Shown piece by piece: positions 47,446 to 58,100 of a stretch of DNA of 64,000 nucleotides. Origin of the DNA: Polytrichum commune (taxonomy: Eukaryota; Streptophyta; Polytrichopsida; Polytrichales; Polytrichaceae); contig OX485804.1 in NCBI GenBank assembly GCA_950295325.1, forward strand, positions 26,476,001 through 26,540,000, written 5' to 3'. Under the pieces are notes generated by a model. It was given only the letters and a program-made list of their open reading frames with translations. It was not told the DNA's origin and did no database searches. The position numbers were made by a program, and so were the translations under genes. Position 1 is the stretch's first letter, and each line of letters opens with the position of its first letter.

Positions 47446-50340
47446 CATTTAGTTGAAACCTGCTTCATTGTTGACGCTTATGATGTTCGGACACATAGCA
47501 TTCTTCCATCTACCGAGATTCAATTGAAGAGGTGCGTGAGACCCCAATGGAATCATTCTTTAAGTTAGGAAGCAACTAAGAAATACTCCAATTGCACCGG
47601 AACTTAAATAGGTAACTCAAGAATGTTATGCACATCATCACATCACATAATGGAGGCTTAAAATTCGTAGTTAGCCAGCAGTTTCTACTTGCAAATTGGC
47701 GGTTGCGGTATTGGAATCAACAACCCCACCCACCAAAATTGGCGTCCAAGTTCTATAAACCCAGAAAATGCACAACAATCTTTCAGAAAAATTCAACTGT
47801 GACCTTGATTCGTAGCAAAATCTAGCTTTCACGAGCTGATTGCTCTCCAGAGCTCCAGGTTAACCAAGAAGAATTAAGCACGATATTCTAAGCCAAAACC
47901 CTGACCCACAAAATGAAAAGATGCAACAGAGTTCCAACTTACATGGATTTCACTTTTTCGCATCGGTGGGAAGACAATAGTGACTTCTGAACTACTAAAA
48001 GTTTGTGAGTGATGATCGATCGCACTTGGAAGCTTCGATTTCGGTGCCAATGCGCCGCCGAAGCTCAGAATTGAGGCCTTCAGAATCTATCAAATACGAA
48101 GATAACAGAATCTGAACATTTATAGTGGAGTCTGATCCGTAGGGAGATTTAGAATCTCGCCTCCATGAAGATACCATTATTCAAAACAATTTCTGTTTCG
48201 TCTACTTAGTGTGGATACACTAATTCCCAATTACCCACACTATTTTTTTATTCTAATTTGAAGTGACCCAATATAATTTCCAATGTAAAAAATTAGTGTG
48301 GGTTTTTTTGTCTGCATATTTGCATATCAAGGCAAGGCAAGGCAAGTGCTATAAAATTAATGTGGGCCACACTTAATTCCAACCTACATGAATTTCCCAC
48401 CCATACTAATTAGAAAAACCAATGTAGTTTGACCCCTTAGGGATAGGATTAGTTTTGGCTTAATCCCTAATGTCCTTTGCGGCCATAATATGATCATGAG
48501 TAGTTCGCTCTAACCCCTTTGACACTAGTTCGGATGGTTTCTTGATTGTTTCAACCACTCCTCTTGTTCATGTTCAAGTTTGCTATGTTTTGCCACATGG
48601 AAAATTTTGATTCAACAAAGTTAGCTATTTTTAATTAATTCAAATATGGGAGTATGCTCTCAATTGGTTTTAAATGGAACTGGTCTACAAACCAAAACTT
48701 GACATTTGTCACCTCCACAATTTATAGGCAGCATATACAAAGCATGTTTTTTGGTGATCCCTATGTGCAAATGATTCCCAATTGATCTAAAAATTTGCAT
48801 GACACTCGAGCACATCATATCCTAGACATCTACCATTAGTATTTTTAGTTGGACATGTGTTGGTGTGTGTAAATCCATGTGGAAGGTGTGCAGTTGTGGC
48901 ACCACTGCCTCAAATTGCAAAGCGTCCCAAAAAGTCACAAAATAATAGTTTCAAGATTTGTGAGCTGAGTTGCCTAGGTTAATTGCCCCTCTTTTGAATG
49001 AGGGTATAGTTTTGTCATTTCGAGATGATTTAAGTGGAGGTTCAGTAAAAAAACCAACCGTAAATTAATTTCTAAACTCCTATTATAATTTCTTACATAA
49101 TAGAACTTCAACATTTAAAATTTGAACTCTGAGTAGTCACCTTTGACTTGCAAACATCTATACAATTGGATTTGTCAAAACGCTTTAGATCTTCGACTAC
49201 AATTGTTGAAATTGAGGTCACATTTTCTGAGAGATTTGAGGGACATTGGGCGCAGGAAGTTAGGGGTTAAGTGAAACATAAGTATGTAGGAGATATTATT
49301 GATTTAAATATATCACGTAGGGTCAGTGAACATGTTTTGGACACTTTGAGGGTTTCAACATATGATTTAGCAAATTCAAAAACAAAATAAGTAAATTGAC
49401 ATCATGAGCACATTAGCGAACCCAAAGATCAACCCTAAGAGTTGAGCTTGCTATTTTGGATTCAAGGTGAGGTGCTTATGAATTCTTGAAGTGAAACTCA
49501 TAGATGATATGTACATCATTTATGGTATTTAGTGTGACCTACGTAATAATGTCACTCATCTTATTATGAAACCAATGGTAACTTACACAAATGGCTAACA
49601 ACTTGACCATTAGTGTAGCTTCATGAGACTTCATGTTAGTGTTAGTGTGCTTACTAAATATATCTTGGCATTACCCTCAATATTATTAGGAGGTCTATCT
49701 CTAGGTTACAGAATGGTCAACTTGATATTGGTATGCTCAATAATATCTTCCCACTTGCATACCAAAAAGTGGAATTGTCATCTCAGGCACTCCAATGCTA
49801 TGCTAAATACCAAACTGTAAATAGTTATGCACTTCAAAACGTTACTTATGTTGACAAATAATGCCATGTTGATAATTAGCAAACGTGACACTACTAGGCC
49901 TCTAGGCATCTAGTTTGGACCAATCTCCAATGGTGTATGTGACACTAAACACCTTAAACGGTGTTGTGGTTTTCTTTTAGATTCGTACAACATGATATTA
50001 AACATTATGGGACTTTAGGGTAATTTTGGGACATTTGTGATGCCAGTGGGGACCTCATACGCAACTCATTGGGAACTCATTGGGAACTCTTTAGGATAGG
50101 ACAACACATGCGAGACGTATATGCTTTGAGTCCATTGGTTGTTTGCATTTGCCATGTGGGTGACCAATTTCATGAACACACCTGGGGGGTCCCAAGAAAG
50201 TGGCTTGCCTGTTGATTTTACTAAACAAAAAGATATGATTATACAAGGAGGGAACTGCTCCCACAATGTCCTCCAATGAAACACTGCGTCTATGCTAGAA
50301 GATACGTAATGTGTTGAGTATTGTCCTAAGTATAATGCAT
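47446..50340. other. Intergenic sequence upstream of the oxidoreductase gene
   Basis: The first few hundred bases above 47270 should hold the promoter of the minus-strand gene, but no clear TATA motif stood out. Beyond that the sequence is AT-rich, without supported genes. It includes repeated 'AGTGTGG(G)' blocks at 48205-48430, hinting at a small decayed inverted-repeat element. Confidence 0.45.
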
Positions 50341-50360
50341 TTTAAATGGCTGAACTGGAA

Positions 50361-51029
50361 TTACTCTAAGTTTTTGAGTTGATTGTCCATGGACTCATAG
50401 ATGTTTTCCAAATGAGGTTTGATTTCCAAAGATTGTTCCCACACAACTTTCTCCATGTACATCAAGTCTGGGATTTTGCTCTCGATATAGCCCATTTGTT
50501 GAGAGTCAAACCCAATATGTTGTGCCGCAAGCACCACTCTCTCAAGGTTGTATATGCGATCGCTGAGCAAAAGACACTTCGTATATCTCTCTAGAGCAGT
50601 GGTCATAGTCGTTTGTAGCCTCATAAACTTATCCGTAACTTCATCAATCTCCTCTGCTAAGTGAATAAACTCGTTGGCAATTGTATGCTCTCCCATTGGG
50701 GGCTCGACCGGACCCCCTTCCTCATGAGATGGTTGGTCCATCCGACATGCTTCCAACATTGGTGTGATTGGGAGGTTCTCCTCATTGTCATAGACATGGT
50801 TCACCATCGCCTCTGAATCAGGCTGGAGTAGGTCATGTAAATGAGGTTCGATTTCTTGTGTGCCTTCCCACATCTCGTTCTCCATTAAGTGCAAATCGGG
50901 TACACGTTGTTGGAGGAACTCCACTTGGGGGATGTTGAGCCCTATATCGATAGATGCACGCACCAATCTACCAAGCATGTGTGCATCCATTCCAACCAAG
51001 CGGCACCATTGATATCTATCCAGAATCAT
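50361..51029 (-). CDS. Protein of unknown function with a duplicated ~49-residue module (exon or fragment)
   Basis: A 222-codon frame with gene-like composition but no family I recognise. It has an internal duplication: residues 19-67 and 162-210 align without gaps, with 19 of 49 identical (pattern L-x-R-x-V-x-A-x3-I-G-x4-Q-x8-PDL-x2-ME-x3-WE-x3-EI-x-PHL). Between them is an acidic linker, then a helical segment (ANEFIHLAEEIDEVTDKFMR, LQTTMTTALERY) that recurs in the fragment at 51280-51498. The frame ends in a stop at 50361-50363. The upstream limit may be an exon edge instead of the first Met. It could belong to an unknown host gene or to a transposon protein; I cannot tell which. Confidence 0.55.
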   Translation of the reverse strand: MILDRYQWCRLVGMDAHMLGRLVRASIDIGLNIPQVEFLQQRVPDLHLMENEMWEGTQEIEPHLHDLLQPDSEAMVNHVYDNEENLPITPMLEACRMDQPSHEEGGPVEPPMGEHTIANEFIHLAEEIDEVTDKFMRLQTTMTTALERYTKCLLLSDRIYNLERVVLAAQHIGFDSQQMGYIESKIPDLMYMEKVVWEQSLEIKPHLENIYESMDNQLKNLE

Positions 51030-51279
51030 TATATTCGTTAATTTGGGACTTTTTTAGCATTTTGAGATAGTTACAAATATAAGAACATGGATAAAATCAC
51101 ACAGATATTGGAGAATGTTGTAAGATGCAAATACTTTGAAGCGGGTGTTCATATCAAGAACACAATTAAGAACTCATACCAAGATGGTTTAGGTAGGACG
51201 ACCCAAACATTAGACCATGTTGTTGTGGTCCATATATTAATTTGAGACAAGAGAAAGTCTCAAATTAACGAATATAGTG

Positions 51280-51498
51280 ATCAGAGCTGTAGTCATATTC
51301 GTTTGTAGTTGCCAGAACCGCTCCGTGCACACATCAATATCATGGGCTAAGTTCTTAAACTCGTCGTCCATACTTCGCACTTCTGTTGGGGCGTCCAACG
51401 GGGCATCTGGAACAGCTGTTTGTAATCTCTGGATCCACTCCCCAAATCTAGATGGGCATGAGGGGGCTCGGGCAGGAGGAGCCTCCGTAATGTGCTGA
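51280..51498 (-). pseudogene. Partial duplicate of the 50.4-51.0 kb gene
   Basis: Minus-strand frame containing DDEFKNLAHDIDVCTERFWQ and LQTNMTTAL. These align with ANEFIHLAEEIDEVTDKFMR and LQTTMTTAL in the frame at 50361-51029. An acceptor-like TGTCCTCAG lies just upstream (about 51499-51507). After TTAL the similarity stops and the frame closes soon after. This suggests a tandem exon duplicate that is truncated, or a second exon of the same gene. Confidence 0.45.
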
Positions 51499-51835
51499 GG
51501 ACATTTGAAATATATGTATACGCGTGAATATTTGTGCAACAAACAATGGCAGCCTTACATATTGCATACATGGGGTCATGGGTTCATGGAAATGTTGAAG
51601 CAAGACATATATGAGGTTTAGGATAGTCCAAGCCATCATGGAAATGTTGATGCAAGTCATATAGGTTACATACAATGGGTACATAGACATGCATATGATG
51701 GACGCAACTGCATTGGGTGGTGAATGTGTTTGGCCACTTTTTTATATTTTACATAATGCAGTAATGCAGTAGACAAGTATGAATGTCTGCACACATTTGG
51801 TATGCGAAGATTTAACTTCTACTATATTTAGGGTA

Positions 51836-52385
51836 CTAACGGAATAGTTGTCCATCAGAATGGAGATTATGGACAGTGGCTTCAAAAGGGGGGGTGGCCA
51901 TTGGCTGCCCGGTGAGAAGGGAAGCTGTCTTGGCTATGTCCGCTAGTCCAGCATGCAAGAGATGTACACCTCGTGAATTAGGTCCTCTTGATTCGATTAG
52001 AGCAATTTGATGCTCGCGGGTAGCTAGGGGACGGGGGATACGCATTGTTTCGCTAGGTGGTGTTGAACTGTCCAGTGGACCAGTCATATTGAGGTCAGCA
52101 CCCTGCGCGTTGAAAAGGGGAAACAACTCTGTAGTCGCGACTGCTTGAGGCACACAAGTCTTGCCAATGCCAGCCAATCCAGCACGCAACATTTGCACAC
52201 CCCTTGAATTAGGGCCTCTTGATTCGATTAGCGAAATTTGGTAATCGCGTGTACTGGTCGGGCGCACGATTGACAACGTTTCAATAGGGGGTGCCGATTC
52301 TTCGATTTGGGGGATCATATTGAGGTCAACATTTTGCACGGTGACAACGGGACAAGCGTTGGGCCAATTTACTACATTCCATTGT
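51836..52385 (-). CDS. Exon-like frame with a duplicated 60-residue module, function unknown
   Basis: The frame is open from about 52385, with first Met at 52339, and ends in a stop at 51836. In the 167 residues after Met, residues 2-61 and 79-138 align without gaps at 37 of 60 identical. The strongest block is SLIESRGPNSRGVQMLRAGL against ALIESRGPNSRGVHLLHAGL. The period is 77 residues. I recognise no family. It may belong with the fragments at 50.4-51.5 kb and 52.5-52.7 kb on the same strand, but the intron phases I tried did not join cleanly. Confidence 0.5.
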
Positions 52386-52537
52386 TATTGACATATACAT
52401 CCATGCATATTCATATCCAATCTACTCAGTCATTCATGCAAATGAGCCTGCATTGAAAGTGGTGTGTAGAATATTACAAAACATTTACACAATAACATAC
52501 TCCGTGTTCAAGCAGCGAGAATTGCCACAAAAATTAC

Positions 52538-52729
52538 CAGATGGGAACCTTCAGTCGTTTGGGGGTGGTAGAAGAGATCAGAGTGAGTGCCCTTGACAAC
52601 TGGATCCTCCAATGGATGACTCATTACTGATTTTTCTTGCACCACGACTTCATTGCACAGATGGCCCGGTGTGGGGCACACGAAAGCAGATCGTGTGGAA
52701 CTTGAGGGTGTGTATCCAGCAGGAGGAAA
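52538..52729 (-). CDS. Probable internal exon, 64 codons, function unknown
   Basis: Bounded by a TATCTTCAG acceptor and a CTG|GTAATT donor, 192 bases, open in phase 0. The residues are Pro/Ser/Thr-rich at first (FPPAGYTPSSST), then mixed (CPTPGHLCNEVVVQEK, MSHPLEDPVVKG). No domain is recognised. Same strand as the frames at 50.4-52.4 kb. Confidence 0.4.
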
Positions 52730-53103
52730 CTGAAGATAGCATAAAATACAATGTTACATGGCATATAATCCTAATTATGCTAGCTAGTTAGCCTAATTTT
52801 CTTTGCACAAGCTCTAAGGGTTGCAATGCAGGTTGATTGGGAAACTTGTTGGATTTATGAATTGCCAGCTTGACTGCGTCAATATTGGCAATCAATATGT
52901 GACCATGACACGACTGGAGCATATATGGGTTCACACATGCATATCTTGCAATATTGGATAGGGGTGAAGGAGGCATTGGAAACACATCTCACAAACATGT
53001 ACACTGTCGGCTTGCCATTAGCTGAGGGATTCTGGCCACGGAGTACAGTCCAATTAGATGCACATCCGTTCTCGCATAATGGAGAGCTTCGGGAAGAGCA
53101 CTA

Positions 53104-53653
53104 GCCGGATGACCATTATGTTGGTCCAGCAAACCTTCGTCCCGCACCTGCTTTCCGCATCGCCGATAATGTACATGAAGGGCATTTACTAATATTGCGT
53201 CCCCAAGAACAAGATATAGTACGACCCATTTGGGTTTGCCGTGCGTTGTCTCCACCCAACTTGGATGTCACGGGAGAGCATCCACGCCAAATTCTTGTAC
53301 AATGGTTCACTCCCACTTCAACTGCCAGAGACCTATCAAAGAAATGGAGTGGGTGGGACTCAAACCCCAACTTCAAGTGGAAACGTGACTTGAAATACTC
53401 CATTCTTGACTGGCAACCAATCGATTGCATTTTGGCAGCTTGGCCTCTGCCAGAACATCAAGATGTTGAGCCCTTAAGGGTTACTATTCCACCAGAGCAA
53501 ATTGGATTTGCCAAAGATAATCTTCGACGTTGTTCAACAGCAGAGCGTGGACGGAGGGTGGTTGAGGTGGACGTCGTGGACTCTAGTGCGCCTCAAGGTT
53601 GCCATGGACATGCAACAGGCAGACGACCATCTAGTGGACGCACTTTGCGGTGA
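53104..53653 (+). CDS. Plus-strand exon with a BAH/Tudor-like look, possibly transposon-associated
   Basis: Downstream of an acceptor-like GCACTAG (ends about 53103), the frame runs PDDHYVGPANLRPAPAFRIA, then GHLLILRPQEQDIVRPIWVC, with the pattern 'IWV-RA-(x20)-QILVQWF' and 'FKWKRDLKYSILDWQPID' (about 53360-53430). It finally reads EQIGFAKDNL. A strand holding a W-(I/V)-(G/C)-(K/R) element, a second V-x-W-(F/Y) strand and a later I-D-C-(I/V)-L strand is the general shape of small reader-type barrels, but I cannot assign a family. The frame to 53653 probably overruns the true exon end. The minus-strand frame over 52989-53430 is considered its shadow. Confidence 0.45.
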
Positions 53654-55183
53654 TAAAAAAAACAGGGTTAACAAGCATGGTGGTTGGATCTAGACGAAAC
53701 AAACTTGCTTTGTATAGATTGTAGGGGCTAGTGAAGTCCAATTTTGACAAATGAAATATTTTTTGTTCAAACTCCAACAGGAGCATTACGTGCGTACTGC
53801 CAGAAATGGCATACCCACATGTGTGGTGTAGACACAACCTTAATGTAAGGCTTCTCAAAAAATTACCAGATGCATTTGTCCACGTGTAATGTGTAATGTT
53901 GTATAATATGCCAACCAATAATTTAATATTATCAATATTCTATGTAAAAGGTGTGCATGATGCATGTTATGGAGGCATGCATGGATGCAAACATTACCAG
54001 AATTAATTGTTCCCATATCCATGACTCACCAATGCCCATTTGTCACGCAAAGCACGTTCCCTTGTCCTCATAGGTGTTCCCGGTCGTGTTCCCATTGTTC
54101 CCATTCATGTTCCCAATGACATTCCCAATGACGTTCCCGTGTTCCCAATGGGCAACAGTACACATGTTTTTCAATTTTGGGACACTAAAAAGTCCCGAAA
54201 TGTTTAATATAGTGTTGTACATTTTGACTTAGATATGTACCTACATACTAGAAACCATTTTAGTGAAGGTGATACTAAATTCCTTTATGTTGTGAAATTA
54301 GTGCCATCAAAAGATTTAGGAAGCTTAGGAAGACTTAGGAAGATTCTTTCTAGCACTTGGCACTATTCATTGAAAGTATTGGCACTTGGCACTATTCACT
54401 AAAGTACCCACACTTGACACTTTTCATTGGAAGTATTGGCACTTGGCATTATTCACTGACAAGCATGTGGCACACACTAACCACAAGAATGCACTAATTT
54501 CCTCGAAATCTATGGTAAATGAGCGTGTATTTATCAATTTAGTGTCACTTGGTAAAAAATTCAACCCTTGGTAACTTTGAGATTTGATTAGGTTGTGTGT
54601 GTGACTTGAATTAGAACCACCCTCACTACTTGGTATATTTGGTGTAGTGAAGGTGATACTAAATTCCTTAATGCTATGAAATTAGTGCCACCAAAAGATT
54701 TAGGAAGCGTTGTTCATCCCGGCACCTGGCACTATTCACTGACAAGCATGTGGCACGTGCTAATCACAAGCACGCACTAATTTTCTTGAAATCTATGGTA
54801 AATGAGCATGTATTCATGAATTTAGTGTCACTCATAAAAATTCCAGCCCTTAAGTTTGTAACATTGAGATTTGGCTAGATTGTGCATGTGGCTTGAATTA
54901 ATACCACCCTCACTAACTGGTATGTTTACTACAATTTGGGTCCACCCTACCCCAGTCCATTGCACATGTGCATATGAATTGATGTGTAGGCCATTCCCAC
55001 CTTGTCTACACAACGTGTTCCCGTTTAAAACCCAATGTCCGTCTACTCTCGCGAGCAAATTGCGACAACACCCATGCGCCCTCACTGCTCAAAGTTCCAA
55101 AATGTATACTAGATGGAGGTTTTCAAACATCGGTCCAAAGTGAAGATCACTGTGAGTGGTCAATGTTGTATTGACTATGTGAT
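53654..55183. other. Intergenic sequence with a duplicated block
   Basis: Downstream of the coiled-coil gene. Short AT-rich frames are without support. Contains repeated 'GTTCCCATT/GTTCCCAATG' units (about 54078-54152) and the duplication listed separately. Confidence 0.5.
54255..54860 (+). repeat. Tandem duplication, period ~390 bp
   Basis: The block GTGAAGGTGATACTAAATTCC...AAATTAGTGCCA(T/C)CAAAAGATTTAGGAAGC...CACTGACAAGCATGTGGCAC...AAATCTATGGTAAATGAGC(G/A)TGTATT occurs at about 54260-54560 and again at about 54648-54840. The first copy is expanded internally by GCACTTGGCACTATTCA repeats. Confidence 0.8.
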
Positions 55184-58100
55184 TCATTGCCTGGCCGCCT
55201 TCAATTTTGCTTCCATCCGATTATCCTTGGCAAGGTATCGGCTCTCCGCATCCAGCACCCATAACTCTTGCTGCATTTTGCATTTCCTCTCCCGCTCATG
55301 ATTTAGTTGACCTCGCAACTTCTTGGCTTTGTCCTCATACTCTTGTATCTGCTTCACCCTTTGCTCGGTCAAATATATCTTCTCGTCTTGCTGCGCCACG
55401 AATATCTTGGTGCCTTCTTCTGCATCCTTGATTCGTATTTTAGCATCCTGTGCATTCCAGACAAGTTTAGGCTTCAACTAAACTCACAGTGATCAAGCCA
55501 GGCAGATTTGTTGACAAATCTATTCTGGGTTGGATACAAGGAGGCAATGATCGGCGAGAACCGGCAGTTAGTTACAAATGAACCGGTTGAGTTTGAGAAA
55601 TAACCGGTTGAAGTTCAAGACTGCAGGAAAATACCGATCATTTTCGAGGAATTTATTGAATATACCCCAATTTAATATAGGAAAACCGGAGGATGTCAAC
55701 ATGTAACCGGTTGGGCTAGCAAACACTAGGATCTCAATCGATTATGCCCAAAAATCTCCCCGATCACTGCGAGGAGGCACATTACCATCCGTGATTGATG
55801 GCCATGTCATAGCATGACAATTACGTATGGTAATGGACACGTGTTGTCTTGCCATCGATTATAGTAGGCACTGAATACCTACCTCGCGAGCACAACGGTT
55901 CAGTAGCCTACGACTAGTAGCAGGAGCCTTTGCATCCATCACCTTAATTCGTAAGTATGATAAGCAAATGTGCAAATCAAGCATCCCTGCTATGACCCAC
56001 CAGAAATGGACACTGGGAAAAATTGGACAATCATCAGGCCGCAAGGCTCGGAAGGAAAATATATGTAAATACCTTGATAAAATCGTTGTACCCTTCAATT
56101 TCTTTTTGGAGGCTTGGAATTATCCTATCTCTGAGGTCCAAAAACCTGTTGTTTTCCTTTGTCAATCTACTGAGCAATCTGTCACCATGCCGCTTCGCTT
56201 TTTGAAGCCTCAGAACATCCCCAGCACATGCTTCCCTCTGCAATCGTGCCTCCTGCAGCTTGCAAGAAATCAAATCTGCTCAAACTTACTCTGTAATTAT
56301 CATCTGTGCTCTATATTACTCTATATTATTTGTTACAGCTTGGGACTAACTTCTGTACCAATGAGCCGTCTCCAGTAGTAGTGCGCAAGCTTACCTGGGT
56401 CGCACAAACTTGGTACTTGTATTTGAGTTTTTTGAGATTGTGATATTGGACTTGAAGATCCAATTCCAAATTGTGCATTTTTGTCTGCAAACCTACACAC
56501 AAATTCTATTATCAATCACAAGGTCGTTGGATCCAGACCAGAGACCATTTACATACATCTCAACAACTTTATCTATCAACTTTCTGATGTATGAAAGATT
56601 TACATCAACAAATTTGGAGGACATGCAACACTCATACTCTGCCTAGAAACAAAACATGGTTCCATCACAAGCTGCCCAACCAATGTGTCTGCAATTTCTG
56701 TATTTTCTGAAGCTTTGTCAACATCTTCCCTCCTTGTTCTTTGAATTTGACCTTTGTCAACCAACTAGCTTGGGCCCGTGCCATCCTAACCCCTTACACT
56801 TGTGCATATGAAAAAATGTGTTGGGCTACCCTTGCACTATCTGCTAAACATGCCGGCGCTGACCGTCGGTTCTTTTTGCACTTTGGAACAACGACTACGT
56901 CAACACCTGCATGTGGCATATTTTATAATAGATAGTTTTGGTAACAACAATCACAAGTGATGGATCCTAGCATAACCGGTTTTCAGTGATGTCTCAACAT
57001 TGTGGCAAATTTGTTTTTCAATCAACGTAATCATTAACAGTCGGCAGTTTTGGCACTTTGACACAGTGACTGTGTCAGCACCCACTGGTAGCGTATTGGA
57101 TACTAGATGGTTATGTTAACAACAATTACTTGCAATAGATTGTGACAATGAATGGATAGAATTGAAAGAGTTTTGGGAGAAGGCACAAGCCTAGGATTTT
57201 TGCACTCAACCGGCTTGTGCCTCCTGTTCGTGGAGCTTCTGCACCAAATGACTCTAGGTCAGCAACCGTTTTCTCCAATGCACTGCAGGGGCACAAAGCA
57301 TGCATAAATTCCATTTGCAATTGCACTTTCATGTTGCATCAATACAAATTTCTCTCCTTACTTAAGAACTCTAATCATATTGACTTCCGATAGCAGTTGA
57401 AAATGACGCACATTTTGTGTTGGAATGTCCCCTATATAACCCCATTTGAGATAAGTTTCCATCAGTATTTTGAGAACATAGTTCCAAGGAGCCTCAAGTC
57501 TTTCTTTCAATTAGACCATCAAGTTGACAGAGGCTACAACATTATGCCAGTCTAGAGAATTAGCTGGTTTGAATTAGCCTTATCGGCTTCCCAGACTTTG
57601 AAATCAATTTCATTCATTTTGATTCATTTCATAGCAGCAAGAAAACCATTTCGCACACCCATCTTGACTTTAAACTATATAGGCTCTAGTTTGACTTGTT
57701 AACCTCAGAGGAAAAAAAAATTTAATTGTCAGTGGACCAACACACACACACACACACACACACATGAAGTGACCAAGAAAGGATTCTGTCTCCACATTGC
57801 ACAACGATCGGACTTGCCAGCATTAAGTTTAGGTTTTGAGAAAGCACACAATCATGGAAACATCATCATATCAAATAAATCAGCCTGAATTCATTCATCC
57901 TCCAAAGAAGTTGCACATGACACTGGAAAGTACACAATCATACACAAAACTCAAAGAATTTCAGAGAAACTCGTGCATTGTGGATTTCTTCTTTGTGATT
58001 GTGGGTTCCAAGCTGCCACAACCACCAACAACAGAACTACAATTGAATTCGCTTCACAGGAACAGGGGAAGGAGGGAAGAGGAAGTACTTCGACTTTCAT

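Noticed and set aside
52989-53430. Minus-strand frames of 88 and 104 codons
   Set aside because: They overlap the plus-strand frame at 53104-53653, which has the better strand-like pattern and an acceptor. The minus frames show no pattern.
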